Shown here: piece after piece, positions 1 through 9,934 of the stretch
How positions within the stretch are numbered: position 1 is the first letter of the stretch
Layout of the letters: each line of letters begins with the position of its first letter
NCBI GenBank assembly: GCA_016866305.1
Contig: VGMX01000007.1
Location: 28,658 to 92,657 of the forward strand
DNA from: Chlorobiota bacterium
GTDB lineage: Bacteria > Bacteroidota > Chlorobiia > Chlorobiales > Chlorobiaceae
Reading direction: 5' to 3'
DNA length: 64,000 bases
Made by a program: the position numbers and the translations under genes
The notes under the pieces: generated by a model
What the model saw: only the letters and a program-made list of their open reading frames with translations
Databases searched by the model: none
What the model was told of the DNA's origin: nothing

Positions 1-105
1 TTCCTGAACCGGGGATCCGGCCAGAAACAGGCCGTAAATGACCGAAAAGGCCACGACGAACGACACTATGGCGGCAAAGCCCTTTTCGCGCACTTTCCGG
101 ATCAT
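1..105 (-). CDS. Partial membrane protein, N-terminus only
   Basis: Only the first 35 codons lie in the window; the gene runs off the left edge. The peptide starts MIRKVREKGFAAIV and continues as one hydrophobic segment (about residues 10-29), so it is probably a signal anchor or first membrane helix. Its ATG overlaps the TGA of the upstream DUF5671 gene (ATGA), which implies translational coupling and a shared operon. The family cannot be identified from this much sequence. Confidence 0.6.
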   Translation of the reverse strand, partial: MIRKVREKGFAAIVSFVVAFSVIYGLFLAGSPVQE

Positions 106-785
106 GGCATCCGTTCCTCCTCCCTCAATCCTCCGATGTAGTAAAGAAAAAGCGCTCCGGCTATCGCTCCGACAACAGCGGATTTCAGCACGAAACGGAG
201 CGTGAGTTCTCCTCCCAGAAAATTGTACAGCAAGGAGATGAGGTCCCCGATGATGATGCCTGAGGCGATGAACAGGGTGATATAGGTCAGCCATCGCCTG
301 ATTCCGGAAGCTTTTCCTGCCGGCGTGCTGAGCAGTTCGCGGTTTATTCTTCGCGAAAGGGAGAGAAACAGGGGAAATGCGACAATCAGTGCGGAAACAG
401 AACTGCGGATTCGGTCTCCATTCAGCGCATCCGTTATCCTGCCGAGCGCCGGGTCGGGAAACGCCCGTTCAATGAAGACAAAGAGCAGGTTTCCGAAATT
501 GAACGCGCTGGTATACAGGGTTGCAAATAGCAGGAGATAAAAAAAAGCTTCGCGCGCAGACAGGGAGGGTTTCGGTCGGGGAACCGGCAGGGGGAAATCA
601 CACTCGGCATATCCCCCGAGTGCGCGCTCTACCTGTTCCTGCCGCCACCCCGCCTGAAGCAGCACGTTTCTGATGCCGTCACGGGAGATGCCTTTTTCAA
701 GCGCCCTGGAGGTAAACTCCGACAGTTCGGCTGCGGCTTTATCCATATCGTTTCGTGTTCGGGTCTTCAGGTCTGGCGGAAACAT
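102..785 (-). CDS. DUF5671-type membrane protein
   Basis: This 227-residue protein has a cytoplasmic-looking N-terminal part (about residues 1-75) with a short helical segment, then several hydrophobic helices. The stretch AREAFFYLLLFATLYTSA followed by a PDPALGRI element matches my memory of the DUF5671 family. Its function is unknown. A second ATG at codon 14 is possible, but the first ATG has a GGA-containing stretch at a suitable distance and is kept. The gene is followed by a coupled membrane-protein gene that leaves the window. Confidence 0.6.
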   Translation of the reverse strand: MFPPDLKTRTRNDMDKAAAELSEFTSRALEKGISRDGIRNVLLQAGWRQEQVERALGGYAECDFPLPVPRPKPSLSAREAFFYLLLFATLYTSAFNFGNLLFVFIERAFPDPALGRITDALNGDRIRSSVSALIVAFPLFLSLSRRINRELLSTPAGKASGIRRWLTYITLFIASGIIIGDLISLLYNFLGGELTLRFVLKSAVVGAIAGALFLYYIGGLREEERMP

Positions 786-1065
786 TTTCTTTTTTCCATA
801 ATGGAGCGCTGCGGCTAATTGTTCCTTGATTCAACGGGATGCCCTCCGTCGTCGCCGGTCACGCTGATCATGCGAGGCAAAGGCACTTGTTTTCTGAATA
901 CAGCAGTACCGCCCTGTCGCCTTGTTGCGGCACAGCGGCTTTTTCCGTGAGAATTCCCTCTTGTTCGGAAGCGATTATTCTTTTACACTAAGAATGGCCG
1001 TAGCCGAAGGCAATGGTTCAGGCTGGCCGCATTCCCGGTATCCGGTAATTTTTATTCCTGCTGAT

Positions 1066-1872
1066 ATGACAACAGAGCAATTCGATTTTCAGCGAGATGT
1101 GCTTGAGAAAAGCCATGAAAAGCCGGTTGTCGCGGATTTCTGGGCGGAATGGTGCGCTCCCTGCCGCATGCTTGCTCCGGTGCTCGAAAGTCTTGCCGAA
1201 AAATATGCCGGTTCGTGGGAACTGGTGAAAATCAACACGGAGGAGCATGCCGATCTTGCTTCGCGCTATGGCGTCAGGGGCATTCCGAATGTCAAGCTGT
1301 TTGTCGATGGCGAGCTTGTCGATGAGTTCTCCGGCGCCTTGCCGGAATACCAGATCGAACAGTGGCTGAAAAAAGCCGTACCCAGTCCGTACACCAGGGA
1401 AATAACGATGGCCGAGGAGTTTGCGCGCAACGGAAAAAACGGCATGGCCATCTCCTTGCTCGAAGGTGTCCTCCAGAAAGAGCCCGGAAACGCCAGGGCA
1501 ATTGCCCTTCTGCTTCGCATCCGGCTTTTTTCGGCCCCCGCAGAGGCGTTGCAGCTTGTTCGCCGGCTTGAAGGCGAACCCGAATATGCCGCTCTTGCCG
1601 AGTCTGTCGAGGTGATCGCACGCCTGCTTTGCCTGTCGAAAGACAGACTGCCCGAAGACCCTGTCCGTGAGCGTTACGCCGATGCCATCGGTCAGCTTGC
1701 GGCGGAACATTTCGATGAAGCCTTGAGCGGTTTCATCGATGTCATCCGTGAGAACCGCTCCTATGATGACGATCATTCGCGCAAGGCCTGTATCGCGGTT
1801 TTCAGGTATCTTGGAGAAGAGCACGAAATAACACGCAAGCACCGGAAGGCATTCGACCGGGCGTTCTACTGA
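1066..1872 (+). CDS. Thioredoxin-TPR protein, CnoX/YbbN-like
   Basis: The protein has 268 residues. An N-terminal thioredoxin fold carries the redox motif WCAPC at residues 29-33 and the cis-proline element [11 protein letters not shown]-terminal helical half (from about residue 105) resembles the TPR region of the CnoX/YbbN holdase family, which protects folding proteins during oxidative stress. The frame stays open further upstream, but the ATG at 1066 gives the family-like N-terminus MTTEQFDF. The neighbour downstream begins 14 bases later, so the two may be co-transcribed. The assignment to CnoX rather than a plain thioredoxin rests on the C-terminal extension. Confidence 0.85.
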   Translation: MTTEQFDFQRDVLEKSHEKPVVADFWAEWCAPCRMLAPVLESLAEKYAGSWELVKINTEEHADLASRYGVRGIPNVKLFVDGELVDEFSGALPEYQIEQWLKKAVPSPYTREITMAEEFARNGKNGMAISLLEGVLQKEPGNARAIALLLRIRLFSAPAEALQLVRRLEGEPEYAALAESVEVIARLLCLSKDRLPEDPVRERYADAIGQLAAEHFDEALSGFIDVIRENRSYDDDHSRKACIAVFRYLGEEHEITRKHRKAFDRAFY

Positions 1873-1886
1873 TCCTTTCAAGCCGC

Positions 1887-2477
1887 ATGCCCATGCAGGA
1901 TAAACCGAAAATCGTCATTGGCGTCGATCTCGATGGCGTGTGCGCGGATTTTTACGCGAGGATGCGCGAGATTGCCGCCGAATGGTTTGAAAAATCAATC
2001 GGGGAACTGCCGGAAGAGGTTTCCTACGGTCTCGGAGAGTGGGGCATACTCGATAAAAACCAGTATGAGAGCCTGCACCGTTTTGCCGTTACCCAGCGGG
2101 AGCTTTTCAGCAGTATGCAGATGATTCCCGGTGCAAGAAAGTACCTGCGCAGGCTTTCGGACGACGGGTATCGTATCCGGATTATCACGCACCGGCTGTT
2201 CATACACTATTTCCACGCTTCCGCGGTGCAGCAGACCGTCGAATGGCTTGACAGCCGCGGCATTCCGTACTGGGATCTCTGCTTCATGAAGGAAAAGGAG
2301 CAGGTCGGAGCCGATATCTATATCGAGGATACGCCGGACAATGTCCTTCAGCTTCGCGAAAGGGGACTTTACACCATCTGTTTCGCCAACAGCACCAACA
2401 CTCACATCGCAGCGCCGAGAGCTTCGTCGTGGGAGGAGGTTTACGCAATGGTCCGGCAGCGCCCCTTCAGTCCGTGA
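1887..2477 (+). CDS. 5'(3')-deoxyribonucleotidase-like HAD phosphatase
   Basis: The 196-residue protein has the HAD motif I DLDGV at residues 14-18, a motif II region around IIITHR, and the late acidic motif YIEDTPDN. This pattern fits the NT5C family of 5'(3')-deoxyribonucleotidases, which dephosphorylate pyrimidine nucleoside monophosphates. Two ATGs lie close together (1887 and 1893), and either could start translation. Its 3' end overlaps that of the convergent rlmI-like gene by 11 bases. Substrate is inferred from the family only. Confidence 0.75.
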   Translation: MPMQDKPKIVIGVDLDGVCADFYARMREIAAEWFEKSIGELPEEVSYGLGEWGILDKNQYESLHRFAVTQRELFSSMQMIPGARKYLRRLSDDGYRIRIITHRLFIHYFHASAVQQTVEWLDSRGIPYWDLCFMKEKEQVGADIYIEDTPDNVLQLRERGLYTICFANSTNTHIAAPRASSWEEVYAMVRQRPFSP

Positions 2478-3648
2478 CGTAGAAACAGGCGAATTTCAGG
2501 TACCCGGTTTCAGGCATCGAAAGCAGGACCGGGTGATCAGGCGGCTGCGAGTTTTTGTGGATCATCCGGAGCTGTCTGCCGGCTGCAAGTGCAGCCTGGT
2601 GGATGGTTTCCAGAAACATCTCCTCCAATACATGATGAGAGCATGAAGCCGTTGCGAGGAATCCGCCGGGTTTGACCAGCTGCATGCCGAGCCTGTTGAG
2701 CCTCTTGTAGGCTTTCAGGGCGGTCGGCAGATTTTTACGGCTTTTTGTGAAACTCGGCGGGTCGAGCACCACGACGTCGAACCGCTCTTTTTCCTCCGCC
2801 ATTCGCTGGAGCAGCGAAAATGCATCTGCCGCGATCAGGCTGAAATTCTCGAACCCGTTGAGCAGGGCATTTTTTTCGGCCCGTTTCAGGGTTTCTTCCG
2901 AAATGTCGACCATGATGGCTGAACGGGCGCCTCCATGAAGGGCATTGAGGGCAAATCCCCCATCGTTGGTGAAGACATCGAGGACATCGGCTTCCCGGCA
3001 GAAAGATCTGACAACTCTGCGGTTTTCCCGCTGGTCGAGAAAAAATCCGGTTTTCTGGCCTTCATACAGATCGACTTCATAGCTGATGCCGGTATCATGG
3101 ATGGTCTGGACGGTTGCCGGGCCTTCACCCTTGACAAGATCCTTGTAAAGCGGCAATCCTTCGAGTTCACGCAGGAGCGATTCATTTCGCAGCACCATGG
3201 CCTCGGGCTGCAGCAGTTCATCGACAACCTCACAGACAAGAGGGAGATGGCGGTCCATTCCAGCCGAATAAGCCTGCAGCACAACAACCCTGTTGAACCG
3301 GTCTATAACCAGACCAGGCAGCCCGTCGGATTCTCCGTGTACGAGACGCCAGGCATTGGTATCGTCGGGACGATAGATTTTTTTTCGAAGTTGCAGTGCC
3401 TCCGAGATTTTCTTTTTGAAGAAACTCCTGTCCGGCAGCTCCCCGGTTCGGGAGAGCAGGCGGAACGAGATCAGGGAGTGCGGATTGTAGAATCCCGTGC
3501 CAAGCGGCCGGTTGTCGTGGGTGAGCAGCCGGACGGTTTCGCCTGCGGCTATATCGTTGGGGACAAACTGCAATTCGTTGCTGAAAACCCAGAGATGCCC
3601 TTTTTGCAATCGCCGTTGTTCTTTTGGTTTGAGTTGGATATCATGCAT
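2467..3648 (-). CDS. rlmI: 23S rRNA (cytosine-C5) methyltransferase, RlmI-like
   Basis: The 393-residue protein begins with a PUA-type RNA-binding domain (about residues 1-75, with [11 protein letters not shown]). A Rossmann SAM-binding domain follows ([17 protein letters not shown]), then the catalytic block DPPSF and the SCS motif with the likely nucleophilic cysteine. This architecture is that of RlmI, which methylates C1962 of 23S rRNA. The length is normal for the family. The gene converges on the deoxyribonucleotidase gene. Confidence 0.88.
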   Translation of the reverse strand: MHDIQLKPKEQRRLQKGHLWVFSNELQFVPNDIAAGETVRLLTHDNRPLGTGFYNPHSLISFRLLSRTGELPDRSFFKKKISEALQLRKKIYRPDDTNAWRLVHGESDGLPGLVIDRFNRVVVLQAYSAGMDRHLPLVCEVVDELLQPEAMVLRNESLLRELEGLPLYKDLVKGEGPATVQTIHDTGISYEVDLYEGQKTGFFLDQRENRRVVRSFCREADVLDVFTNDGGFALNALHGGARSAIMVDISEETLKRAEKNALLNGFENFSLIAADAFSLLQRMAEEKERFDVVVLDPPSFTKSRKNLPTALKAYKRLNRLGMQLVKPGGFLATASCSHHVLEEMFLETIHQAALAAGRQLRMIHKNSQPPDHPVLLSMPETGYLKFACFYVTD

Positions 3649-3874
3649 GGATGAAAAACGGCTTATGGTTTTGATGGCAAGGCTTGTTACATTAAAATCA
3701 AAAATTTATGGTATTAACAAACCCGGCGCATCCTGTTTTTTCCGTTACGGGAAATCTTGCGGTGCGCCTGGTGTCGATGCCGCCCACAATGTGGCATAAA
3801 ACCCCGGATTCTCAAAACCGCATGGACAGGTATCGAAACTCCGGGTCAGGTTCTCAATACGTGAGAAGTCGCGA

Positions 3875-4759
3875 ATGATTAAACATGAATCGAACATGAT
3901 GACAAGGATAATAGCCCTGCTGCTCGTTCTGTGTACGTTTGTTCTGCAGTCCGGATGTGCGGATTTCGATACAGTCACCCGTGAGGAACGTCCGGCCCTC
4001 TCTTCTGAACTCACTCCGGAACTTGCCGATCTGTATCGTGAAGTTGCCGAGGCATCGCCTTCTGTCCGCTCGCTTGACGGTTATGCCGATGTGAGCATCA
4101 AAACCCCGAGAAAAAAAGGGAAGGTGTACTGCAACATCCAGCTGAAGCGTCACCAGGAGTCGCGCATGATCGTTACATCCGGGATTCTTGGCTGGCCGGT
4201 CGCTGACCTGTATTTCGGCAGGGACTCGCTTTTCGTGCACGACATGATGGGTGACCGGCTGCTTGCCGGAAAGAACAATACGGAAAATCTCGAGAAAATT
4301 CTCGGTGTGCCTTCGGGCTACAGGCTTCTTTCGGAATCGCTGCTTGGCCTGGTGAATCTCGATGAGCCTGTTGAACGGGTCAGCGGCGTCAAAAAAGGCA
4401 ACGGCAGGGTCATGTATGTATTCGACCATAACGGAACACGCAAGGAAGTTGTCATCGATCCGGGAAATCGCACCCTGACGGCTCTTTTCATCACGCCTCC
4501 ATCGGGAGATTCCGCAACGGCGATCCATTTCAGGAACTTCCAGCCGTTTGTTCTCGATGCCCGAACGGTGCTTATTCCCCGCCAGATTGAAATGACGCTT
4601 TCCCGCAACGGCCAGACGGATCAGGAGGAGGCCTGCCGGCTGGTTATCGATTACGACAAGCAGGTTATCAACCCGAAGGAGCTTTCGATACGGTTTGTGC
4701 GTCCCGGAAAGGCCAGGGTAATCAGTCTTGAGGAGATCGGTGAACTTCCCTGGATGTAA
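3875..4759 (+). CDS. DUF4292 (LolB-like) lipoprotein
   Basis: The 294-residue product has a signal peptide with a lipobox ending LQSGC, so Cys28 would be lipidated and the protein anchored in the outer membrane or periplasmic face. The mature part looks like DUF4292, a LolA/LolB-like beta fold common in Bacteroidota and Chlorobiota. A lipoprotein-sorting or lipid-carrier role is inferred from the fold only. Start codons at 3896 and 3899 are alternatives. The gene ends before a hairpin shared with sodB. Confidence 0.75.
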   Translation: MIKHESNMMTRIIALLLVLCTFVLQSGCADFDTVTREERPALSSELTPELADLYREVAEASPSVRSLDGYADVSIKTPRKKGKVYCNIQLKRHQESRMIVTSGILGWPVADLYFGRDSLFVHDMMGDRLLAGKNNTENLEKILGVPSGYRLLSESLLGLVNLDEPVERVSGVKKGNGRVMYVFDHNGTRKEVVIDPGNRTLTALFITPPSGDSATAIHFRNFQPFVLDARTVLIPRQIEMTLSRNGQTDQEEACRLVIDYDKQVINPKELSIRFVRPGKARVISLEEIGELPWM

Positions 4760-4889
4760 GTCGGTAGTCGGCGGTCAGCGGGCTCTGGGCAGGAGCAGGG
4801 GGCCCCGTCCTGAAAGAGGCTCGGGCCTGGTATGTTGTCTGTTTGCCGGGAAGAGGGAAACGAGCTGATGAAACCCTGAGTACCGCAAT

Positions 4890-4919
4890 GGCAAGGGCCC
4901 GTTCTTGCGGGCCCTTGCC
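4890..4919. terminator. Hairpin between convergent genes
   Basis: A perfect 12-base inverted repeat (GGCAAGGGCCCG with its complement) surrounds a TTCTTG loop. It sits between the lipoprotein gene and the sodB gene, which converge on it, so it could end transcription from both sides. The T-tract is weak on either strand. Confidence 0.65.
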
Positions 4920-4931
4920 GGTTACAGCTGA

Positions 4932-5534
4932 TTATTTTGCAGCACGATAGTTGCTTTCCGCGAATTCCCAGTTGAGCAGATGCTCGATGGCGGCGGCCGC
5001 ATAATCCGGCCTGCGGTTCTGGTAATCGAGATAGTAGGCGTGTTCCCAGACATCGATGCACAGCAGGGGAGTCTGTCCCGATGTCAGGGGTGTCTGGGCA
5101 TTACCGGTCTTGACGACTTTCAGGGTTCCGCCATCGATCACCAGCCAGGCCCATCCGCTGCCGAACTGAGTTGCCGCGGCAGCTTTCAGTTCCTCGACGA
5201 ACTTTTCGAAACTGCCGAAATCAGCCTCGATTTTAGCTGCAAGCTCTCCGGAAGGCTTTCCGCCACCGGCAGGAGAGAGGGAGTTCCAGTAGAAGGTGTG
5301 GTTCCATGCCTGGGCTCCGTTGTTGAAAATTCCTGCTTTCTGCGGATCGGCTGCCGTTGCAGCCATGACCTGCTCGATGCCCTGCTGGTCGAACGGTGTG
5401 CCGGCCACCAGGTTGTTGTAGTTGTTGACATATGCGGCATGGTGCTTGCCGTAATGGAATCCGATGGTTCTTGCGGAAATATGGGGTTCAAGGGCGTTTT
5501 CCGCATACGGAAGCGCCGGTTGCTGATAAGCCAT
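4932..5534 (-). CDS. sodB: Superoxide dismutase (Fe type)
   Basis: The 200-residue enzyme converts superoxide to oxygen and hydrogen peroxide. The first metal-ligand region GFHYGKHHAAY lies near residue 27, and the C-terminal DVWEHAYYLDYQNRRPDY signature carries the Asp and His ligands. The spacing and the GGAQAW-like segment (NNGAQAWNH) suit the iron form, though metal cannot be proven. The frame is open further upstream, but the ATG at 5534 (MAYQQPALPY) matches the family start. For a strict anaerobe this is an oxygen-defence gene. Confidence 0.93.
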   Translation of the reverse strand: MAYQQPALPYAENALEPHISARTIGFHYGKHHAAYVNNYNNLVAGTPFDQQGIEQVMAATAADPQKAGIFNNGAQAWNHTFYWNSLSPAGGGKPSGELAAKIEADFGSFEKFVEELKAAAATQFGSGWAWLVIDGGTLKVVKTGNAQTPLTSGQTPLLCIDVWEHAYYLDYQNRRPDYAAAAIEHLLNWEFAESNYRAAK

Positions 5535-5664
5535 GGTTGATGGGTTTTTAAGGTTGTTGATGCTGATCGAACATGAAGGAGTCAATAAAAATGCTTAAAC
5601 TTCATATCAGTGATGTTAGTTTCTTCGTGCCGGAAAAAAACGAAAGCGATTGTTGCCATCGCCG

Positions 5665-6030
5665 ATGAACGTTCAGCGAATCACCAGAAGAGCCCTGTGC
5701 CGTGCGCGTCTGCCTGCGGCGGTTTTTCTCCTGCTCTCTGCAGCCATGCTTTGCGGATGCCTGCAAGGAAAACAGGCCGTGCCCGATGCCGCTGACCGGC
5801 GGTTTGCAGCATTTTACAGTGACTATCTTGTCGGTTCCGGCGTGACCTCCCGCAATGAGGAGGTCGTGCTTGCTCCGCCCACGGGAAGTGAGCTGGAGCG
5901 CATGCTCGCACGACACTCGATGAAGCCCGAAGAGTTTCAGAAACAGGTAAGGCTTTACCGGGAACAGCCGGAACGATGGAAAAACGTGCTGGTGCTCATC
6001 AGGTCGGAAGTCCGGAAAAAGAGCCGGTGA
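5665..6030 (+). CDS. Small lipoprotein, DUF4296-like
   Basis: The product has about 121 residues: a basic N-terminus, a hydrophobic segment and a lipobox ending LCGC, then a helical region. The motif around RHSMKPEEFQ followed by LYREQPERW resembles the DUF4296 family, whose members have no known function. The gene ends 8 bases before coaE and is likely co-transcribed with it. A TTG at 5650 is an alternative start, but the ATG gives a normal signal peptide. Confidence 0.65.
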   Translation: MNVQRITRRALCRARLPAAVFLLLSAAMLCGCLQGKQAVPDAADRRFAAFYSDYLVGSGVTSRNEEVVLAPPTGSELERMLARHSMKPEEFQKQVRLYREQPERWKNVLVLIRSEVRKKSR

Positions 6031-6038
6031 AAAGCGGT

Positions 6039-6680
6039 ATGAAGCGACCCTGTCTGGTCGGTGTGACCGGAGGTATCGGCAGCGGAAAATCGACGCTCTG
6101 CCGGTTTCTTTCGGAAATGGGATGCGCCCTGTTCGAGGCTGACAGGGTGGCAAAGGAGCTGCAGCGCAGCGATCCCGTCATCATTGCCGGTATCCGCAGA
6201 CTGTTCGGTGACGATATCTATGCTCCCGATGCATCAGGTTCGTTGCAGCCCGACCGGCGGCGCATTGCCAGGGAAGTGTTTTCCGACCCGGACAAGCTCA
6301 GGGCGCTGAACGCGATCATGCACCCGGGGGTCAATGAGGCCTTTCACGACATGCTGGAGCAGGTCCGGCAGAAAGGAACACCGGTTTTTGTCAAGGAGGC
6401 GGCGATTCTTTTCGAGGCGGGCAGAACGGAAGATCTCGATATGGTTGTGGTTGTCGCTGCCGATATGGAACTCCGCATACAGCGGGCCGTCGACAAGGGG
6501 CTCGGCAACAGGGAAGAGGTTCTGCAGAGAATCGCCGCGCAGTGGCCTCAGGAAAAACTGGTCGCGAAAGCCGATTACGTCGTGTATAACGAGGGGTCGC
6601 TTGAAGAGCTGCGCAGGGAAACGGAAAAGCTGTATGCCTTCATACTCCGGCGCTCATCTTCACTGCGGGAACGCCGCTGA
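6039..6680 (+). CDS. coaE: Dephospho-CoA kinase
   Basis: This enzyme carries out the last step of coenzyme A synthesis, phosphorylating the 3'-hydroxyl of dephospho-CoA. The 213-residue protein has the Walker A motif GGIGSGKST near residue 12, the DRVAKEL element and the HPGV substrate-binding motif, all in the usual order. The ATG at 6039 gives the normal N-terminus MKRPCLVGVTGG. Its last 21 bases overlap the convergent esterase gene. Confidence 0.95.
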   Translation: MKRPCLVGVTGGIGSGKSTLCRFLSEMGCALFEADRVAKELQRSDPVIIAGIRRLFGDDIYAPDASGSLQPDRRRIAREVFSDPDKLRALNAIMHPGVNEAFHDMLEQVRQKGTPVFVKEAAILFEAGRTEDLDMVVVVAADMELRIQRAVDKGLGNREEVLQRIAAQWPQEKLVAKADYVVYNEGSLEELRRETEKLYAFILRRSSSLRERR

Positions 6681-7688
6681 CAGCTGGGGAAGCGAGAGCG
6701 CGTAGCGGTAAGAGGTATCGGCGTGCGAATCGGGAAATTCCTCATAGGTGTGGGTTATTGCATGCCGCGCTGCTTTGGCTGAAAAAATGCGATGTCCGAA
6801 CTGCAGGTTGTATTCGTCGAAACTCCCGCAATCGAGATAGAGCCTGTTGAGGGAGTGCAGCGCATCGCGGTACTTCTCATGGTCGAGCATGCGCACCGGA
6901 TCGAAGGCAAGCCACTTTTCCCATGTTGCATCGATGATTTCGCAGGTATGGGAATCGAACGGGAGTTGCATGTTTTCCGGGGCGGGCTTTTCGGGATCCG
7001 GAGAGTATGCCGCAGCCATGGCGACCATGTCGAGCAGCACGAAATCGTTGCGCGGTTTTTTCTCCGCGGCTTCATACGATTCAAGAAATGCAGCGATGCT
7101 GCCGTTGTATCGTTCGAGCACCCGTGCAGCTGCAGGAAAGTTGGGTTTGTAGCAAAGCTCGAAGTTCATGTCGCCGCTGTGGCAGGCCGCTGCCGAAAAG
7201 CAACAGGGATGTTTCATGGCAAGCCTGAGTGCCCCGAAACCTCCGGAGGATTTTCCTGCGACCGCCCGGTTTTCCCTGTTCGGCAGTGTGGCCAGCGAGC
7301 GGTCGATCCAGGGGATCAGCTCTTCGACAAGATAGGTTTCGTATTGGCCTGTAGCCGGAGAATCGACATACTGTGACCCTCCGTAGCGGGTCATGCAGTC
7401 GGGCATGACGATCATGCACTCCCGCATGCGCCCTGCGGCTATGAGTTTTTCGGCCATTTCGGGCACGGTCGGTCTTCCGAAGCTGTAGTTCATGAAGCTC
7501 GCGCCTGTGGAGGCAAATCCCGACAGCAGGTAAATGACCGGAAATCGGCGGATCCCGTCGTAGGAAGGGGGGAGATAAACCGGCACCTGTCTCTCCTCCG
7601 GATCGCCCGCAGGGTTGCCGGCGAGTGTCGCTCCGGGCACTGTTATGGTGACGACCGACGGGTGGCGGGAAGCGAAACGAATGCTCAT
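6660..7688 (-). CDS. Esterase of the enterochelin-esterase/esterase D type
   Basis: The 342-residue protein has an alpha/beta-hydrolase fold with the core FPVIYLLSGF and the nucleophile elbow GKSSGG (Ser in the middle), followed by a late His in the C-terminal part. It resembles the PF00756 putative esterase family. No signal peptide is evident, so it is probably cytoplasmic. Its start overlaps the stop of tatC (ATGA), so both are translated from one mRNA. The substrate is unknown. Confidence 0.75.
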   Translation of the reverse strand: MSIRFASRHPSVVTITVPGATLAGNPAGDPEERQVPVYLPPSYDGIRRFPVIYLLSGFASTGASFMNYSFGRPTVPEMAEKLIAAGRMRECMIVMPDCMTRYGGSQYVDSPATGQYETYLVEELIPWIDRSLATLPNRENRAVAGKSSGGFGALRLAMKHPCCFSAAACHSGDMNFELCYKPNFPAAARVLERYNGSIAAFLESYEAAEKKPRNDFVLLDMVAMAAAYSPDPEKPAPENMQLPFDSHTCEIIDATWEKWLAFDPVRMLDHEKYRDALHSLNRLYLDCGSFDEYNLQFGHRIFSAKAARHAITHTYEEFPDSHADTSYRYALSLPQLSAAFPQ

Positions 7689-8638
7689 GTGTATTTCAGC
7701 GCATTGTTTTTCCGGTTCACATAAGCCGATATCCAGATGCTGATCTCGTAAAGCAGGATCATCGGCATGCCGATGACGAGCTGGGTCACCAGATCGGTCG
7801 AAGGTGTGACGAGAGCAGCAACGATAAGGAGCACGACAATGGCGTGTTTTCGGTAGAACCGCATGAAGGCCGGCGTCAGCAGGCCGATTTGCGAGAGAAT
7901 GAAGGAGATGAAGGGCAGTTCGAACACGAGACCCGAGGTGAGCAGGGTCCCCATCACGAAGCTGATGTAGTCCTGCACGGCGATGTTGTTCTTGATCAGG
8001 GGAGTGCCGAAGCCGGCAAAAAATTTCAGCGAGATCGGAAGAAAGACGAAGTAGCCGAATGAAATTCCGGCAAAAAAGCAGAGGGATATGAACAGGATGA
8101 CAAAGCGCGATGCTTTCCGTTCGTTTTCATGCAGCCCTGGTTCCACGAATTTCCATATCTGGTAGGCAATGATGGGAAAGGAGAGCACAAACCCCGAGAA
8201 GAACACCACCTGCAGATAGAGGGATATCTGCCCGTAGGGCACGAGATTCTGAAGGACAATGGAGTCACTGCTTCGTTTCAGAGGGCCGATGAGCACCTCG
8301 TTGACAAGGGTATCGGCAAAGATGCCGGCAAGCGCCGTTATGACGATAAACGCTATTCCGGCTTTGATAAGACGTTTCCGGATTTCGTCGAGATGCTCGA
8401 TGAAATTCATCTCCCCTTCACCTTCCGGGGCATCCGCCATATTCTCAGTATCTGAACCCGACGGCATTTCACCGTCAGGATCTTCAGTCAGTTTTTCCTC
8501 TGCAGCTGTTTCGCCGGTTTTCTCAGTCCGGTCGCCATTATCCGTTTCCATTTCATCTCCCTGACCGGTCTCGGGCATATCTCCGGATGGAACGGGATCC
8601 GGCGCTGGCTGTTTCGTTGATTCTCTTTCCTGGCTCAT
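7685..8638 (-). CDS. tatC: Sec-independent translocase subunit TatC with acidic extension
   Basis: TatC is the multi-span membrane receptor for twin-arginine signal peptides. The core starts near residue 77 with MNFIEHLDEIRKRL, the typical N-terminal signature, and continues through six membrane helices with the conserved FVEPGLHENE and FELPF elements. The first 76 residues are unusual: they are rich in Asp, Glu, Gly and Thr and look disordered. The ATG at 8638 is chosen over one five codons upstream. An internal ATG at the core start would give a normal-length TatC. Confidence 0.93.
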   Translation of the reverse strand: MSQERESTKQPAPDPVPSGDMPETGQGDEMETDNGDRTEKTGETAAEEKLTEDPDGEMPSGSDTENMADAPEGEGEMNFIEHLDEIRKRLIKAGIAFIVITALAGIFADTLVNEVLIGPLKRSSDSIVLQNLVPYGQISLYLQVVFFSGFVLSFPIIAYQIWKFVEPGLHENERKASRFVILFISLCFFAGISFGYFVFLPISLKFFAGFGTPLIKNNIAVQDYISFVMGTLLTSGLVFELPFISFILSQIGLLTPAFMRFYRKHAIVVLLIVAALVTPSTDLVTQLVIGMPMILLYEISIWISAYVNRKNNALKYT

Positions 8639-8831
8639 GTTTCGGCAATGCAAGCGGATAGGGTTTTATGCCCCCGTGTCGGGAGGGTGGTATAACCTGA
8701 AAACATAGCAACAAAGATGCAAGTAGCCAAGAAATTGTTCTTTTTTGCACAATGCGTGTTTTTTCCGCATCATCACACCGTGCTTCCTGCTTCCGGAAGC
8801 CGTTGATGCAATCTTTTTCGCAATCGTACGA

Positions 8832-8860
8832 TTGGTTATTTCAAGCGGTACGGTTATACT
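8832..8860 (+). promoter_or_regulatory. Sigma-70-type promoter candidate for the polyprenyl synthase gene
   Basis: TTGGTT is followed after exactly 17 bases by TATACT, a good match to a housekeeping promoter. It lies about 75 bases before the GTG start of the polyprenyl synthase gene, in the 297-base region divergent from tatC. The rest of that region shows no gene. Confidence 0.5.
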
Positions 8861-8935
8861 TCCCTGTTACGGGGCGTTCCGTGTGTTCAGGAAAACAGAA
8901 GAATGGAATGGCATTTAACCAATTGAGTGTACTGA

Positions 8936-9910
8936 GTGAATATCAGTGATGTTACAGGATCGGTTGCCGGAGAAATCGATATTTTTCAGCAGAAGTACAA
9001 AACCGTTCTGCATTCGAGCAATACGCTTGTCGACAAGGTAACCCGCTATGTCCTTCGGCAGCAGGGCAAACAGATCCGTCCGGCTCTGGTGCTTCTTTCC
9101 GCAAAAATGTGCGGAGGGATCACCGAATCGACCTACCGGGCGGCCATCATGGTGGAACTGCTCCATTCGGCGACCCTGATTCATGACGATGTTGTCGACG
9201 GAGCGGAGATGCGCAGGGGACTTGCCTCGATAAATGCGTTATGGAAAAACAAGATTTCGGTGCTGATCGGGGATTTCCTGCTCTCCAAGGGGCTGATCTA
9301 TTCGCTGGAGCACAAGGATTATACCTCGTTGCACACCGTCTCGGAAGCGGTGCGCCGGATAAGCGAAGGGGAGATCCTGCAGATACAGAAAACCCGGAGT
9401 CTGGATATTTCCGAAGAGGATTATCTCAGTGTGATATCCGACAAGACCGCATCCCTTATTGCCTCATCCTGCGCGATGGGTGCGGCCACCGCTACCGATG
9501 ACGAGTCGAAGATTGCCGGCATGAAGCATTACGGAGAGTATCTCGGCCTTGCCTTCCAGATTCGGGACGATCTGCTTGATTATACCGGTGATTCGAAAAA
9601 AACCGGCAAACAGATGGGCATCGATATCAAGGACAAGAAAATAACGCTTCCGCTCATTCATGCGCTTCGCAATTCCCCTCAGCCGGAGCAGAAAATGATC
9701 CGGTCGATTCTGAAAAGCTCCCGCAAAAGGGCCGTCAAAAGTGACGAAGTCATAGCGTTCGTCACCCGCAAGGGTGGCCTGGAGTATGCTGCCGGGGTCG
9801 CCGAAGGATTTGCTTCGAAAGCCCTGGCATCCATCAGTCCCTTTCCGGAAAGCGATGCGAAAACCTCGCTGCAGCATCTGGTGGATTTTGTCATGAAGCG
9901 TCAGCATTGA
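8936..9910 (+). CDS. Long-chain polyprenyl diphosphate synthase
   Basis: The 324-residue enzyme elongates allylic diphosphates with isopentenyl diphosphate, to make the side chain of menaquinone-type quinones or a related lipid. The first Asp-rich motif is DDVVD at residues 84-88 and the second is in QIRDDLLDYTGD. The small residues ahead of the first motif suggest a long product, but chain length cannot be read from sequence alone. A GTG start gives MNISDVTG. A good promoter-like sequence lies upstream. Confidence 0.88.
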   Translation: MNISDVTGSVAGEIDIFQQKYKTVLHSSNTLVDKVTRYVLRQQGKQIRPALVLLSAKMCGGITESTYRAAIMVELLHSATLIHDDVVDGAEMRRGLASINALWKNKISVLIGDFLLSKGLIYSLEHKDYTSLHTVSEAVRRISEGEILQIQKTRSLDISEEDYLSVISDKTASLIASSCAMGAATATDDESKIAGMKHYGEYLGLAFQIRDDLLDYTGDSKKTGKQMGIDIKDKKITLPLIHALRNSPQPEQKMIRSILKSSRKRAVKSDEVIAFVTRKGGLEYAAGVAEGFASKALASISPFPESDAKTSLQHLVDFVMKRQH

Positions 9911-9934
9911 ACCCAACCCATAGTTTACAGCGCG

